From Desulfobacterales bacterium (GTDB lineage Bacteria; Desulfobacterota; DSM-4660; Desulfatiglandales; Desulfatiglandaceae), in assembly GCA_022013615.1 (NCBI GenBank), contig JAKLQB010000650.1, positions 1 through 27,768 of the forward strand: a DNA stretch of 27,768 nt, read 5' to 3'. The notes below the pieces were generated by a model that saw only the letters and a program-made list of their open reading frames with translations, had not been told where the DNA came from and searched no databases. Below, piece after piece: positions 15,996-23,678 of the stretch (positions are counted from its first letter, which is position 1; each line of letters opens with the position of its first letter). The translations under genes were made by a program, and so were the position numbers.

Positions 15996-17171
15996 ATGAG
16001 TGAGTATGATATTTTCAAGGTGAATCCAAGGATGCCCAAAAAGGTAAGGTTAGCCGACATAACAATACGGGATGGGTTTCAGCATGAAGAGGTATGGATC
16101 CCTACTGAGGCAAAGATCTATTATCTTCAGGAACTGGCCTTTGCCGGTGTAAAAAGGATCGAGGTCACAAATCTGGGAAACCCACGGATTATGCCCCAGT
16201 TCAAAGATGCAGAAGAGGTGTTTAAAGGGATTCGAAACGACATATTTGAGAAAAGGCTAAACAGGAAGGGCATCAACCCTGAAGACATTGAATGGACCGC
16301 TGTAACGATCAGGGAGCCCTCTGTGGATCGGGCCATCCGGCTTAAAGAACAGGGATTCGGCCCGAATCGTATTTTGATGATGGTCTCAACCGACGAAGAA
16401 CATCACTTTGCAAACAGCGGTACAACCCTGCCGGCCTATTGGGCTGAGGTAGAAAGGTGTATCAAGAAATGTAAAGATGCCGGCATCAAGGTGAACGGAA
16501 CAGTGAGTACCATCTGGGGAAGCCCCATATCAGGGCCTACAAAATTAGAGGACGCCATAGAATTTACAAAGAGGTTTCTGAGTATTGGTGCCGATGATAT
16601 TGAGCATGCCGATCATGATGGCTCCGCGCCGCCGGATCAGGTATACCGCTACTATTCTATGCTATTGGATGAGATTCCCAATCCGGATCTGCACGTATGT
16701 CATTTCCATGTCACAAGGGGTTGGGGCCTTGCCAATGTCCTGGCTGCTCTTCAGGCAGGTATTGAGATCTTTGAGGGGACCCTGGGAGGTACAGGAGGAC
16801 AGCCGACCAATTTTCTTGACAGGACACCAGTTACCGGCACTGGGTCCTATTATTATAGAGATCCCAATGTGGTAGGACTTGTCACCTTTGAAGACATGTG
16901 TGTCATGATGGATGAAATGGGTATTGATATCGGGGGTATCGATATTGACAGGATTCTGGAGCTTGGCACCCTGATGGAAAAGACCATTGGCAGAAGACTG
17001 CGCTCAGAGTCCATCCTCAACGGCAGGATTCCAAAAGAGCCCAGGGAGGAATTCAAAAGGCCCAAGTTACATGCTGACAAGAAAAAATTTGGAGAAAAAC
17101 CCGGTCAACTCATCCCTGACGGCTGGCCGGAAAAGGCCGAGGTACCGAAAGATCTTTTGGAAAGAAAATAA
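15996..17171 (+). CDS. HMG-CoA-lyase-like / pyruvate carboxyltransferase family (DRE-TIM) enzyme
   Basis: The 391-residue protein is a DRE-TIM metallolyase. ITIRDGFQHEE (22-32) is the first strand with the catalytic R25-D26. Metal-ligand histidines are in CHFHVTRGWGLANVLAALQ (H236, H238). Two features differ from true HMG-CoA lyase: the loop that normally reads GGLGGCP is GGTGGQP here (Q269 in place of the catalytic cysteine), and the residue after the HxH is V239 instead of D or N. It may therefore cleave a different acyl-CoA or catalyse a related aldol reaction. The last 55 residues are charged and without a known domain. GAGAGGAGGAAGAAG precedes the ATG. It is third in the operon, 52 bp after gcdA. 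Confidence 0.82.
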   Translation: MSEYDIFKVNPRMPKKVRLADITIRDGFQHEEVWIPTEAKIYYLQELAFAGVKRIEVTNLGNPRIMPQFKDAEEVFKGIRNDIFEKRLNRKGINPEDIEWTAVTIREPSVDRAIRLKEQGFGPNRILMMVSTDEEHHFANSGTTLPAYWAEVERCIKKCKDAGIKVNGTVSTIWGSPISGPTKLEDAIEFTKRFLSIGADDIEHADHDGSAPPDQVYRYYSMLLDEIPNPDLHVCHFHVTRGWGLANVLAALQAGIEIFEGTLGGTGGQPTNFLDRTPVTGTGSYYYRDPNVVGLVTFEDMCVMMDEMGIDIGGIDIDRILELGTLMEKTIGRRLRSESILNGRIPKEPREEFKRPKLHADKKKFGEKPGQLIPDGWPEKAEVPKDLLERK

Positions 17172-17206
17172 GATTTTTTCAAAGTGCTAATTTGTTACGA
17201 TTTTTT

Positions 17207-17222
17207 CTTTGTGACTTTGTGA
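17207..17222. repeat. tandem CTTTGTGA repeat
   Basis: CTTTGTGA occurs twice head to tail (17207-17214, 17215-17222), in the short gap before the regulator gene. It resembles dispersed intergenic sequences such as the one near 27661, on the opposite strand. Confidence 0.4.
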
Positions 17223-17243
17223 CTTAGCGGCTAAATACATACA

Positions 17244-18641
17244 ATGAAAGCAGATAAGACCAGAAAAACTGTAGCCGACGGTTCAATCGAACTGCGAGAA
17301 CTTATAAGTTTTTCCTCTTATCTCTTGGATCAGCTAAATGAGGGGATACTTATAGCTGATGAGAACTGTATTGTTAGGTATGTTAACCCCCGATATACCA
17401 AAATTACAGGAGTAGAGTTCGATGAAATCGTTGGCAGGCCTTTATTGGAGCTAAGGCCCAACGCCATGCTCCCTGAGGTCATAAAGGAGAATCGGGCAGT
17501 TGAAGGTGTTTATCGAAAAGAAGGATCGGTTGAATATGTTGTTAACATCAGCCCTCTTGTAATTAATTCAAAGATTGTCGGCGGCGTTTCCATTGTCATG
17601 GACATAACAACGGTCAGAAAAATGGCCAGAGACCTGGACAGGTCAATTTCAAAACTAAAAAAGATTGAAAGCAGTATTAGAAGTATCTTCCCGTCTCGAT
17701 ATACATTTAAAGATATTTTAGGAAAAAGCTCCGAAATAAAAAGCGCCATACAGATAGCTGCAAGAGCAGCACATAGCGATTCAAATATCCTTATCCGGGG
17801 TGAGAGCGGAACAGGCAAAGAAATGTTTGCTCATGCCATTCATCAAGAAAGCGAACGACATGGAAAGCCTTTTATTCCAGTAAATTGTGCTGCCATTTCT
17901 CCTTCCTTGCTTGAAAGCGAGTTGTTTGGCTACAGTGAAGGAGCATTCACTGGGGCAAAAAAGGGTGGAAAAATAGGGCTGCTGGAACTTGGCAATCACG
18001 GGACTGTTTTGTTGGATGAAATCGGTGATATGAATGCAGCCCAACAGGCCAAGATCCTGCGTGTTTTGGAGGATAATCGTTTCCTGAAGGTTGGCGGAAC
18101 CAAAGAAAAGGAAATTGACATACGTGTAATTTCTTCTACTAACAAAGACCTTGAATCACTTATGGATAAAGGTCTTTTTCGACAAGACCTTTATTACCGG
18201 TTGAATGCCGTGCAAATCAATATACCCACCTTAAGGGAAAGACCGGGGGACATACCTCTAATTGCCAATTCATTTCTCAAGAAATTTTCAACTGGCGGAA
18301 AGAAAAAGCCAAAGATTTCAGGCCAGGCCATGAATAAACTGAAAAGTTATTCCTGGCCTGGCAATGTTCGCGAGTTAAAGCATGTAATTGAATATTGTGT
18401 TCTTATGAGTGACGATTTGATAACGCATAATCATCTTCCTTCCAGAATAGTGGCTGGAAGCGGAGATACTTTTCAAAGACCTTCTGAGATTCATCCACTT
18501 AAAGAATCAACAAAAGCTTACCAAAAGCGGTTAATTCAGCAGGTAATCCATAGTTTTGGTAATAATCTGGAAGGTAAACGAAAGGCAAGTCAAGCTTTAG
18601 GCATTTCACTATCCTCCCTTTATCAAAAGTTAAGCCCATAA
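17244..18641 (+). CDS. PAS-containing sigma-54-dependent transcriptional activator
   Basis: The 465-residue protein has three parts. A PAS domain (about 22-125, with NEGILIADENCIVRYVNPRY) probably senses a small molecule; there is no receiver domain. The AAA+ domain spans about 152-385, with Walker A GESGTGKE (186-193), the sigma-54 contact loop GAFTGA (233-238), Walker B VLLDEIGD (255-262), the arginine-finger region FRQDLYYRL (312-320) and WPGNVREL (371-378). A Fis-type helix-turn-helix ends the protein (KASQALGISLSSLYQKL). All parts needed to activate sigma-54 RNA polymerase are intact. It sits between the two halves of the catabolic cluster. A candidate sigma-54 promoter and paired palindromes lie directly downstream, so control of the flanking operons is likely. 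No good ribosome binding site precedes ATG 17244. Confidence 0.92.
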   Translation: MKADKTRKTVADGSIELRELISFSSYLLDQLNEGILIADENCIVRYVNPRYTKITGVEFDEIVGRPLLELRPNAMLPEVIKENRAVEGVYRKEGSVEYVVNISPLVINSKIVGGVSIVMDITTVRKMARDLDRSISKLKKIESSIRSIFPSRYTFKDILGKSSEIKSAIQIAARAAHSDSNILIRGESGTGKEMFAHAIHQESERHGKPFIPVNCAAISPSLLESELFGYSEGAFTGAKKGGKIGLLELGNHGTVLLDEIGDMNAAQQAKILRVLEDNRFLKVGGTKEKEIDIRVISSTNKDLESLMDKGLFRQDLYYRLNAVQINIPTLRERPGDIPLIANSFLKKFSTGGKKKPKISGQAMNKLKSYSWPGNVRELKHVIEYCVLMSDDLITHNHLPSRIVAGSGDTFQRPSEIHPLKESTKAYQKRLIQQVIHSFGNNLEGKRKASQALGISLSSLYQKLSP

Positions 18642-18655
18642 GTTTAACCATAGTA

Positions 18656-18683
18656 TATTCCAAATACCTGGAATAATTATTCC
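18656..18683 (+). promoter_or_regulatory. paired palindromes, likely activator-binding (enhancer) sites
   Basis: TATTCCA (18656-18662) and TGGAATA (18669-18675) form an inverted repeat with a 6-bp spacer. Overlapping it, GGAATAATTATTCC (18670-18683) is a perfect 14-bp palindrome. The group lies about 110-135 bp upstream of the -24 box, the usual range for sigma-54 enhancers. Binding by the neighbouring activator is inferred. Confidence 0.55.
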
Positions 18684-18792
18684 GTATTTTTAGAATTCCA
18701 AAGGGCTCTATTCCTTTTCCTACAACAAACGAACCCACACAACCATGTCATTTTACAGAGTTTCTCAATTCTTTACTCGCATATTTATTTGC

Positions 18793-18806
18793 GGCACATT
18801 ATTTGC
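18793..18806 (+). promoter_or_regulatory. sigma-54 (-24/-12) promoter of the CoA-transferase/TRAP genes
   Basis: GCGGCACATTATTTGCTG contains GG (18793-18794), ten bases and GC (18805-18806), with GGCAC and TTGC both matching the sigma-54 consensus exactly. It stands next to a sigma-54 activator gene and downstream of paired palindromes. The expected start is near 18818. Confidence 0.65.
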
Positions 18807-18818
18807 TGCTTGATAACC

Positions 18819-18848
18819 GTTCAGGGGTTCAGGGTTCATCGTTCAGGG
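18819..18848. repeat. GTTCAGGG repeats
   Basis: GTTCAGGG occurs at 18819-18826, 18827-18834 and 18841-18848. They lie at the predicted transcript start and look like a simple intergenic repeat. Confidence 0.5.
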
Positions 18849-18983
18849 TTATACTCCGCATGGTCACACAATGCGTTTTCCATTCTCTTTCCCAAGCTCC
18901 AGTTTTGAAACATACTTGTATGGTTGGAACTTGAAACTTATTTGGAATTTCTATTTTAATCAAACATACACGGACGGCTAATT

Positions 18984-20156
18984 ATGGTTAATCACGAATC
19001 CGGAGGTCTGAACGCATTAGAGGGTATTAAAATAATAGATCTATCTCGAGTTTTAGCCGGCCCATTTTGTACAATGCTCCTTGCTGATATGGGTGCTGAG
19101 GTTATCAAAGTGGAGATCCCGGTTAAGGGTGATGATTCCAGGAGCTTCCCCCCTTTCAAAGAGGGCCAGGGTACTTATTTTATCAATTTCAATCGAAATA
19201 AAAAGAGTATCGTTTTAGATCTCAAAAACTCATCTGATGTCGATAAATTCTTAGAAATTATTAAATCAATGGATGTCCTTGTAGAAAACTTTCGCCCCGG
19301 CACTATGGAGAAGATGGGATTAGGCTATGAAAGGTTAAAAAAAATAAACAATCAGCTCATCTATGCCTGCATTTCCGGCTTCGGACATTATGGCCCGTAT
19401 AAGGACAAGCCTGGTTACGATATCATAGGCCAGGCTGTGGGCGGCATTATGAGTATAACCGGATGGCCGGATGGCCCCCCCACAAGAACAGGGACTGCCA
19501 TTGCAGACATCCTTGCTGCACTTTTTTGTACAATAGGTATCCTGTCTGCTCTGCAAGCTCGAAATATCTATGGCAAAGGTCAGAAAATAGATGTCGCACT
19601 TGTTGATTCTGTTGTTTCTGCCATTGGGACAATTTTACAAATCTACCTGGTGGAAAAACGAATTCCGAAGCGGTCTGGAAACAAATATGACTTTATTGCC
19701 CCTTACGAGGCATTTATGGCAAAAGATGGTTGGTTTGTTTTGGGGGTGGGTAATGACAATCTCTGGAAAAAATTCTGTGATTCAATAAACAGAAAGGATT
19801 TGATAAATGACGAACGTTTCAAAACCAATGCTGAAAGGATTAAATACAATAAAGAATTAGCAGAAATAATAGGAGGCTGGTCAGTTAATTTTACGGTAAA
19901 AGAGATCATTTCTGCCCTCGAAAAGAGTGGGGTTCCGGCTGCGCCGATCAACAATCTTGCCCATATTGTTAATGATCCTCATATTGCCATCGCCCGGGAA
20001 ATGATTCAAAAAATTGTCCATCCTATTGCTGGTGAAGTTAAAATAACTGGAAATCCAATAAAGATGAGTGAAACAAATCCTCAAATCTTTAAAAGTTCTC
20101 CTCTACTTGGTGAACATACCGATTACGTTTTAAATCGATATGTATATAAAAAATAA
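18984..20156 (+). CDS. class III (CaiB/BaiF) acyl-CoA transferase
   Basis: The 390-residue protein moves CoA between carboxylic acids through an aspartyl-CoA intermediate. The N-terminus ALEGIKIIDLSRVLAGPFC is diagnostic of the family. MLLADMGAEVIKVE (31-44) and ENFRPGTMEKMGLGY (101-115) follow. The catalytic aspartate is D146 in PGYDIIGQA. GVPAAPINN lies near the C-terminus. Length is normal (380-430). The ribosome binding site before ATG 18984 is weak. The gene is the first after the sigma-54 promoter candidate. It could activate the acid brought in by the TRAP system, or recycle CoA from a pathway product. The substrate is not evident. Confidence 0.9.
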   Translation: MVNHESGGLNALEGIKIIDLSRVLAGPFCTMLLADMGAEVIKVEIPVKGDDSRSFPPFKEGQGTYFINFNRNKKSIVLDLKNSSDVDKFLEIIKSMDVLVENFRPGTMEKMGLGYERLKKINNQLIYACISGFGHYGPYKDKPGYDIIGQAVGGIMSITGWPDGPPTRTGTAIADILAALFCTIGILSALQARNIYGKGQKIDVALVDSVVSAIGTILQIYLVEKRIPKRSGNKYDFIAPYEAFMAKDGWFVLGVGNDNLWKKFCDSINRKDLINDERFKTNAERIKYNKELAEIIGGWSVNFTVKEIISALEKSGVPAAPINNLAHIVNDPHIAIAREMIQKIVHPIAGEVKITGNPIKMSETNPQIFKSSPLLGEHTDYVLNRYVYKK

Positions 20157-20240
20157 CTAAGGTTAAACCAATATTCTGGAAAACTTTATTTTGGTCTTGT
20201 AAGCAGCTGAAATAACTACGCGCAATTTAGGCTTCTTTAT

Positions 20241-20254
20241 GGGCTGAAATTTGC
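20241..20254 (+). promoter_or_regulatory. possible sigma-54 promoter before the TAXI receptor gene
   Basis: TGGGCTGAAATTTGCA has GG (20241-20242), ten bases and GC (20253-20254). The -12 half TTTGCA is a perfect match, while the -24 half is poor beyond TGG. It is about 165 bp before ATG 20418. TATTCTGGAA at about 20172 resembles half-sites of the palindromes at 18656-18683. Confidence 0.35.
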
Positions 20255-20417
20255 AGAACAATTTGAGTATATTGACATTTCAATGTCTTGCAATTCTGCC
20301 TTTGCGGAATATGGGATTAGCGGGAAATTATCAATTTGTGCTAAAAAACTTAACGGTACCAATAAATAAGGGCATGGTTATCAACATTAACAAAAACAAA
20401 TTTAAGGGAGGTAGGAG

Positions 20418-21404
20418 ATGAAAAAAAAATTAAGTATCATTTTACTCGGTATCGTATTAATTGGGGGGTTTATTTGTAATAAGGCAATAGCAGAAAAAAA
20501 GAATTTACTTATGGGGTCTACACGTAGCGCAAGTAGTCACTATGCTTATTTTGTCGCTGCTGCAAAAGTTATTAATGATAATGTACCTGAAGTGAATGTC
20601 TCGGTTGTTGAAACAGGTGCTACTCGTGATAATATTTTAAGAATGAGTAAAAAACAGCTTGATTTCGGCTTAGTGACAACAAATGTTCTATACGAGGCTT
20701 ATCATAAATTGGGGATGTGGAAAGAAAATCCCCAACCCAATTTAAGATATCTTTGGTCTTATACTATAGCTCCTCAAAATTATGTTATACGAAAGGATTC
20801 AAATATTGAAAGTATCTACGACTTAGAAAATAGAAAATTCAATCCAGGGATGAGAGGTTCGGCTAGCGAAAAAACCACTGAAGCAGTTCTTAAAATATTG
20901 GGCATTAAACCTGATTATTTCCGTGGTAGCACATCTGATGCAGTTGCTTCCATTAAAGACAAACGAATAGTCGGCTATGCGAAGTCTGGAGCTGGTAACA
21001 AACTCGATGGTTCCAGCCAAGATATTGCCGCTTTGGTTCCGATTACTGTCCTAAATTTTTCAGATGAGGATAAAGAAAAAGTTCTGAAAGAAGCAGCTTT
21101 TCTGACTTTTGTAAAAATACCTGCAGGAAGTGCTAGGGGGGTTGGAGAATACCAAACTTATGCCTTCGTTGTCGGAACTGCTGCCCCTAAAGATTTTCCA
21201 GAAAATCTAGCCTATAAAATTGTTAAGGCTGTTTGTGAAAATGTAGAGCACCAGGCTGCAGCCTTTCCACCTCTAAAAAGATTTGATATTGCGCAAGCCA
21301 CCATAGACACGGCTGTATCTCCTCTCCACGTTGGTGCTATCAGATATTTTAGGGAACGAGGATTCAAGATTAAAAAAGAACAGATTCCTCCAGAGATGAA
21401 ATAG
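20418..21404 (+). CDS. TRAP transporter solute receptor, TAXI family
   Basis: This is a periplasmic receptor of 328 residues. A Sec signal (KKK, then LSIILLGIVLIGGFICN) has a likely cleavage site after AIA at residue 25. The mature start LLMGSTRSASSHYAYFVAAA fits the TAXI opening, in which a GT/GS-rich loop precedes a helix. Also typical are VETGATRDNILRMSKKQLDFGL and the repeated short serine/glycine motifs. A very strong GGGAGGTAGGAG precedes the ATG. TAXI receptors bring small organic acids and related solutes to fused TRAP permeases, and the fused permease gene lies 62 bp downstream. The gene is AT-rich compared with the left part of the window. Confidence 0.9.
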   Translation: MKKKLSIILLGIVLIGGFICNKAIAEKKNLLMGSTRSASSHYAYFVAAAKVINDNVPEVNVSVVETGATRDNILRMSKKQLDFGLVTTNVLYEAYHKLGMWKENPQPNLRYLWSYTIAPQNYVIRKDSNIESIYDLENRKFNPGMRGSASEKTTEAVLKILGIKPDYFRGSTSDAVASIKDKRIVGYAKSGAGNKLDGSSQDIAALVPITVLNFSDEDKEKVLKEAAFLTFVKIPAGSARGVGEYQTYAFVVGTAAPKDFPENLAYKIVKAVCENVEHQAAAFPPLKRFDIAQATIDTAVSPLHVGAIRYFRERGFKIKKEQIPPEMK

Positions 21405-21415
21405 CAAGGTTTTGC

Positions 21416-21451
21416 AAAAAAGGGGAGAAGTAAATCTTCTCCCCTTTCTTT
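21416..21451 (+). terminator. hairpin between receptor and permease genes
   Basis: GGGGAGAAG (21422-21430) and CTTCTCCCC (21436-21444) form a perfect 9-bp stem with loop TAAAT. It is flanked by an A-run before and TTTCTTT after. It probably ends part of the transcripts, so that more receptor than permease is made. Confidence 0.7.
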
Positions 21452-21466
21452 GTATGTAGGGTACCG

Positions 21467-23404
21467 ATGATGAGTGAGACTAAACAAAAAAGTCTTTTTA
21501 ATCACCAAAGGGAAAGGTTTCAGCTAAAATGGGCAGAATTTAGTAGTATTGTCGCTGTTGCTTTCTGCTGTTTTCAACTCTATACAGCAGGTGTGGGCCC
21601 TTTTCCGAACTTAATCCAGAATAGCATATTTATTGGATTTACTCTTGTCTTAGGATTGGGACTTTATACTGGAACAAAGAAAGAAAATTTGGCGAAATAC
21701 TTCAAAGCCATGAATATTTTATTGATTTTATTAACCGTCATTCCTGTAATCTACGTAATAATTAATTATGATTGGATTATGGAACATCCTGCTGAATCAA
21801 CTAATGTTGAAATATTGCTGGCAATTATTTTGGTAGCTATTGTTTTAGAAATGGCCCGCCGAACCATCGGATTGTTTTTTCCATGCTTTGCTCTATTATC
21901 GATTCTTTATGCTTATTTTGGCAACCTTGTCCCTGGATTTTGGGGACACAGGGGATTCGGTTTTAGTTTTATCTTTGAAAATCTGTTCCATGGAACAAGT
22001 GGAATTTTTGGGCTGTTGGTATGGATAGGGGCGACATTGATTGCAATCTTTATTATCTTTGGTAATTTTTTGTTACATACCGGAGCTGGAGAAACCTTTA
22101 TTGATTTGTCAAGTATCATCGCCGGTCGTAGTACTGGAGGAGCAGCAAAAATTGCTGTAATCGCAAGTGCTTTTTTTGGTATGATATCAGGGAGCGCCGT
22201 TGCAAATGTTGCCACAACCGGAAATTTTACCATCCCTATGATGAAAAGACTGAAATATTCGCCAGCATTAGCAGGTGCTGTGGAAGCAACTGCTTCCACA
22301 GGCGGACAAATTACCCCCCCTATTTTGGGGGCTGCGGCTTTCTTGATGGCCGAAATTTTAGGTATCAACTATTTATATATAGTAGTAGCCTCAATCTTTC
22401 CAGCATTATTATTTTATATCGGTGTATTTTCAGCCATCCACTTTACCGCAAAAAAAGTAGGGCTCCCTGTTGTTCCGAAAGAGGAAATGCCTTCCCTTAG
22501 AAAAGTGTTGACTATAAGGAGAAGTTCAATAATCACTGTTCCTATTATTGTACTATTCTATTTTCTACTTAAAGGTTATACAGCTAACACAGCAGCTTTC
22601 TGGGCAACGATTACCCTGATTTTATTGTATATAGGTATCTCGAAATGGACCCGAGAAGGTATCTTAATAAAAATTAAGGCCCTGATAAGAGCATTAGAAT
22701 CAGCAGGAAAGGGATTAGTCGTCGTCGGTTCCCTTTTAATATGCGCTCAGATACTAATTTCGATGATTAATTTGACTGGTATTGGGATTAAGATGTCTGA
22801 GACGATTATAAGCCTCAGTGGCGGAACACTTTGGATCGCTCTGATTTTAGCAGCAATTGTTGCGATGATCTTAGGGATGGGCATTCCATCAACAGCAGCT
22901 TATATTTTAGTGGCCTCAGTTCTTGCACCAGCTTTAATTTCTTTACAAGTTGAAATCTTATCGGCCCACCTTTTCCTTTTCTATTATGCGATCGTGTCAG
23001 TGATTACGCCCCCTGTGTGTGCAGCAGTATTTGTAGCCTGTGGTATTTCCGGTGCAGATTGGTGGGAAACTGCTAAAATTACAGTAAAACTGGCCGCTGT
23101 AAAGTATGTTATCCCGTTTTTATTTATATTTCATCCAGAATTATTGTTTAAGGGTAACATTTTCAATATAGGAATAACCGTCCTTTTTGCAACTTTATTT
23201 TGCATATCAGTAAGTGCTTTAACTTCAAATTACTTCTTGTACAAAACAAACCTAACTGACAAACTTTTATTGTTTTTAATAATTGTATTATCAGTAACGA
23301 TTAAACTGAATTTCCTTATCCCGATTTTAGCAATCGGCTCACTCTTCTTATTAATATATAAGCAAAAAAGGGAAATAAGAAAAGTGGCTTTAGTTAATGA
23401 ATGA
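21467..23404 (+). CDS. TRAP transporter fused permease (4TM/12TM, TAXI type)
   Basis: The 645-residue protein is strongly hydrophobic, with the small DctQ-like part (about 25-150) fused to the large DctM-like part. The DctM part shows FFGMISGSAVANVATTGNF (236-254), the gate-associated STGGQITPPILGAAAFLMAE (277-296) and a second copy of this half later (GMGIPSTAAYILVASVLAPA and ITPPVCAAVFVACGISGADW). This is the normal inverted-repeat layout of TRAP permeases, driven by a sodium or proton gradient. ATG 21467 is followed at once by a second ATG at 21470; TAGGG upstream is a modest ribosome binding site. About 270 bp of AT-rich DNA without a recognisable gene follow it. Confidence 0.92.
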   Translation: MMSETKQKSLFNHQRERFQLKWAEFSSIVAVAFCCFQLYTAGVGPFPNLIQNSIFIGFTLVLGLGLYTGTKKENLAKYFKAMNILLILLTVIPVIYVIINYDWIMEHPAESTNVEILLAIILVAIVLEMARRTIGLFFPCFALLSILYAYFGNLVPGFWGHRGFGFSFIFENLFHGTSGIFGLLVWIGATLIAIFIIFGNFLLHTGAGETFIDLSSIIAGRSTGGAAKIAVIASAFFGMISGSAVANVATTGNFTIPMMKRLKYSPALAGAVEATASTGGQITPPILGAAAFLMAEILGINYLYIVVASIFPALLFYIGVFSAIHFTAKKVGLPVVPKEEMPSLRKVLTIRRSSIITVPIIVLFYFLLKGYTANTAAFWATITLILLYIGISKWTREGILIKIKALIRALESAGKGLVVVGSLLICAQILISMINLTGIGIKMSETIISLSGGTLWIALILAAIVAMILGMGIPSTAAYILVASVLAPALISLQVEILSAHLFLFYYAIVSVITPPVCAAVFVACGISGADWWETAKITVKLAAVKYVIPFLFIFHPELLFKGNIFNIGITVLFATLFCISVSALTSNYFLYKTNLTDKLLLFLIIVLSVTIKLNFLIPILAIGSLFLLIYKQKREIRKVALVNE

Positions 23405-23678
23405 AAGAAATCGCTGACAAATTAAAGGTCTATTCGAGATAAAAAATTCCCTATTTCTAAAATTTCTTTTTAAGGAAAGAAGCTTTAAGGAAACCGGTAT
23501 AGACTTAAATGATTTAACCAAGATTTATTGTAGAACCTAAAATCTATAACAAGTTTAACTATTTTAATGATATCAGCTTATTAGAAAAAATCTATTCACC
23601 TAATAGTTTATTTAAATTATATCTTTTAATTCCAAGCAGTTATAGCTCGCTTGCAGCTTTTAGGTAGGAGAATATAAA

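Larger units (their letters stand above)
18642..18983. other. 342-bp control region between the activator and CoA-transferase genes
   Basis: No gene is recognised. It contains paired palindromes (18656-18683), a sigma-54 promoter candidate (18793-18806) and GTTCAGGG repeats (18819-18848). A leader of about 165 nt would precede ATG 18984. Confidence 0.6.
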
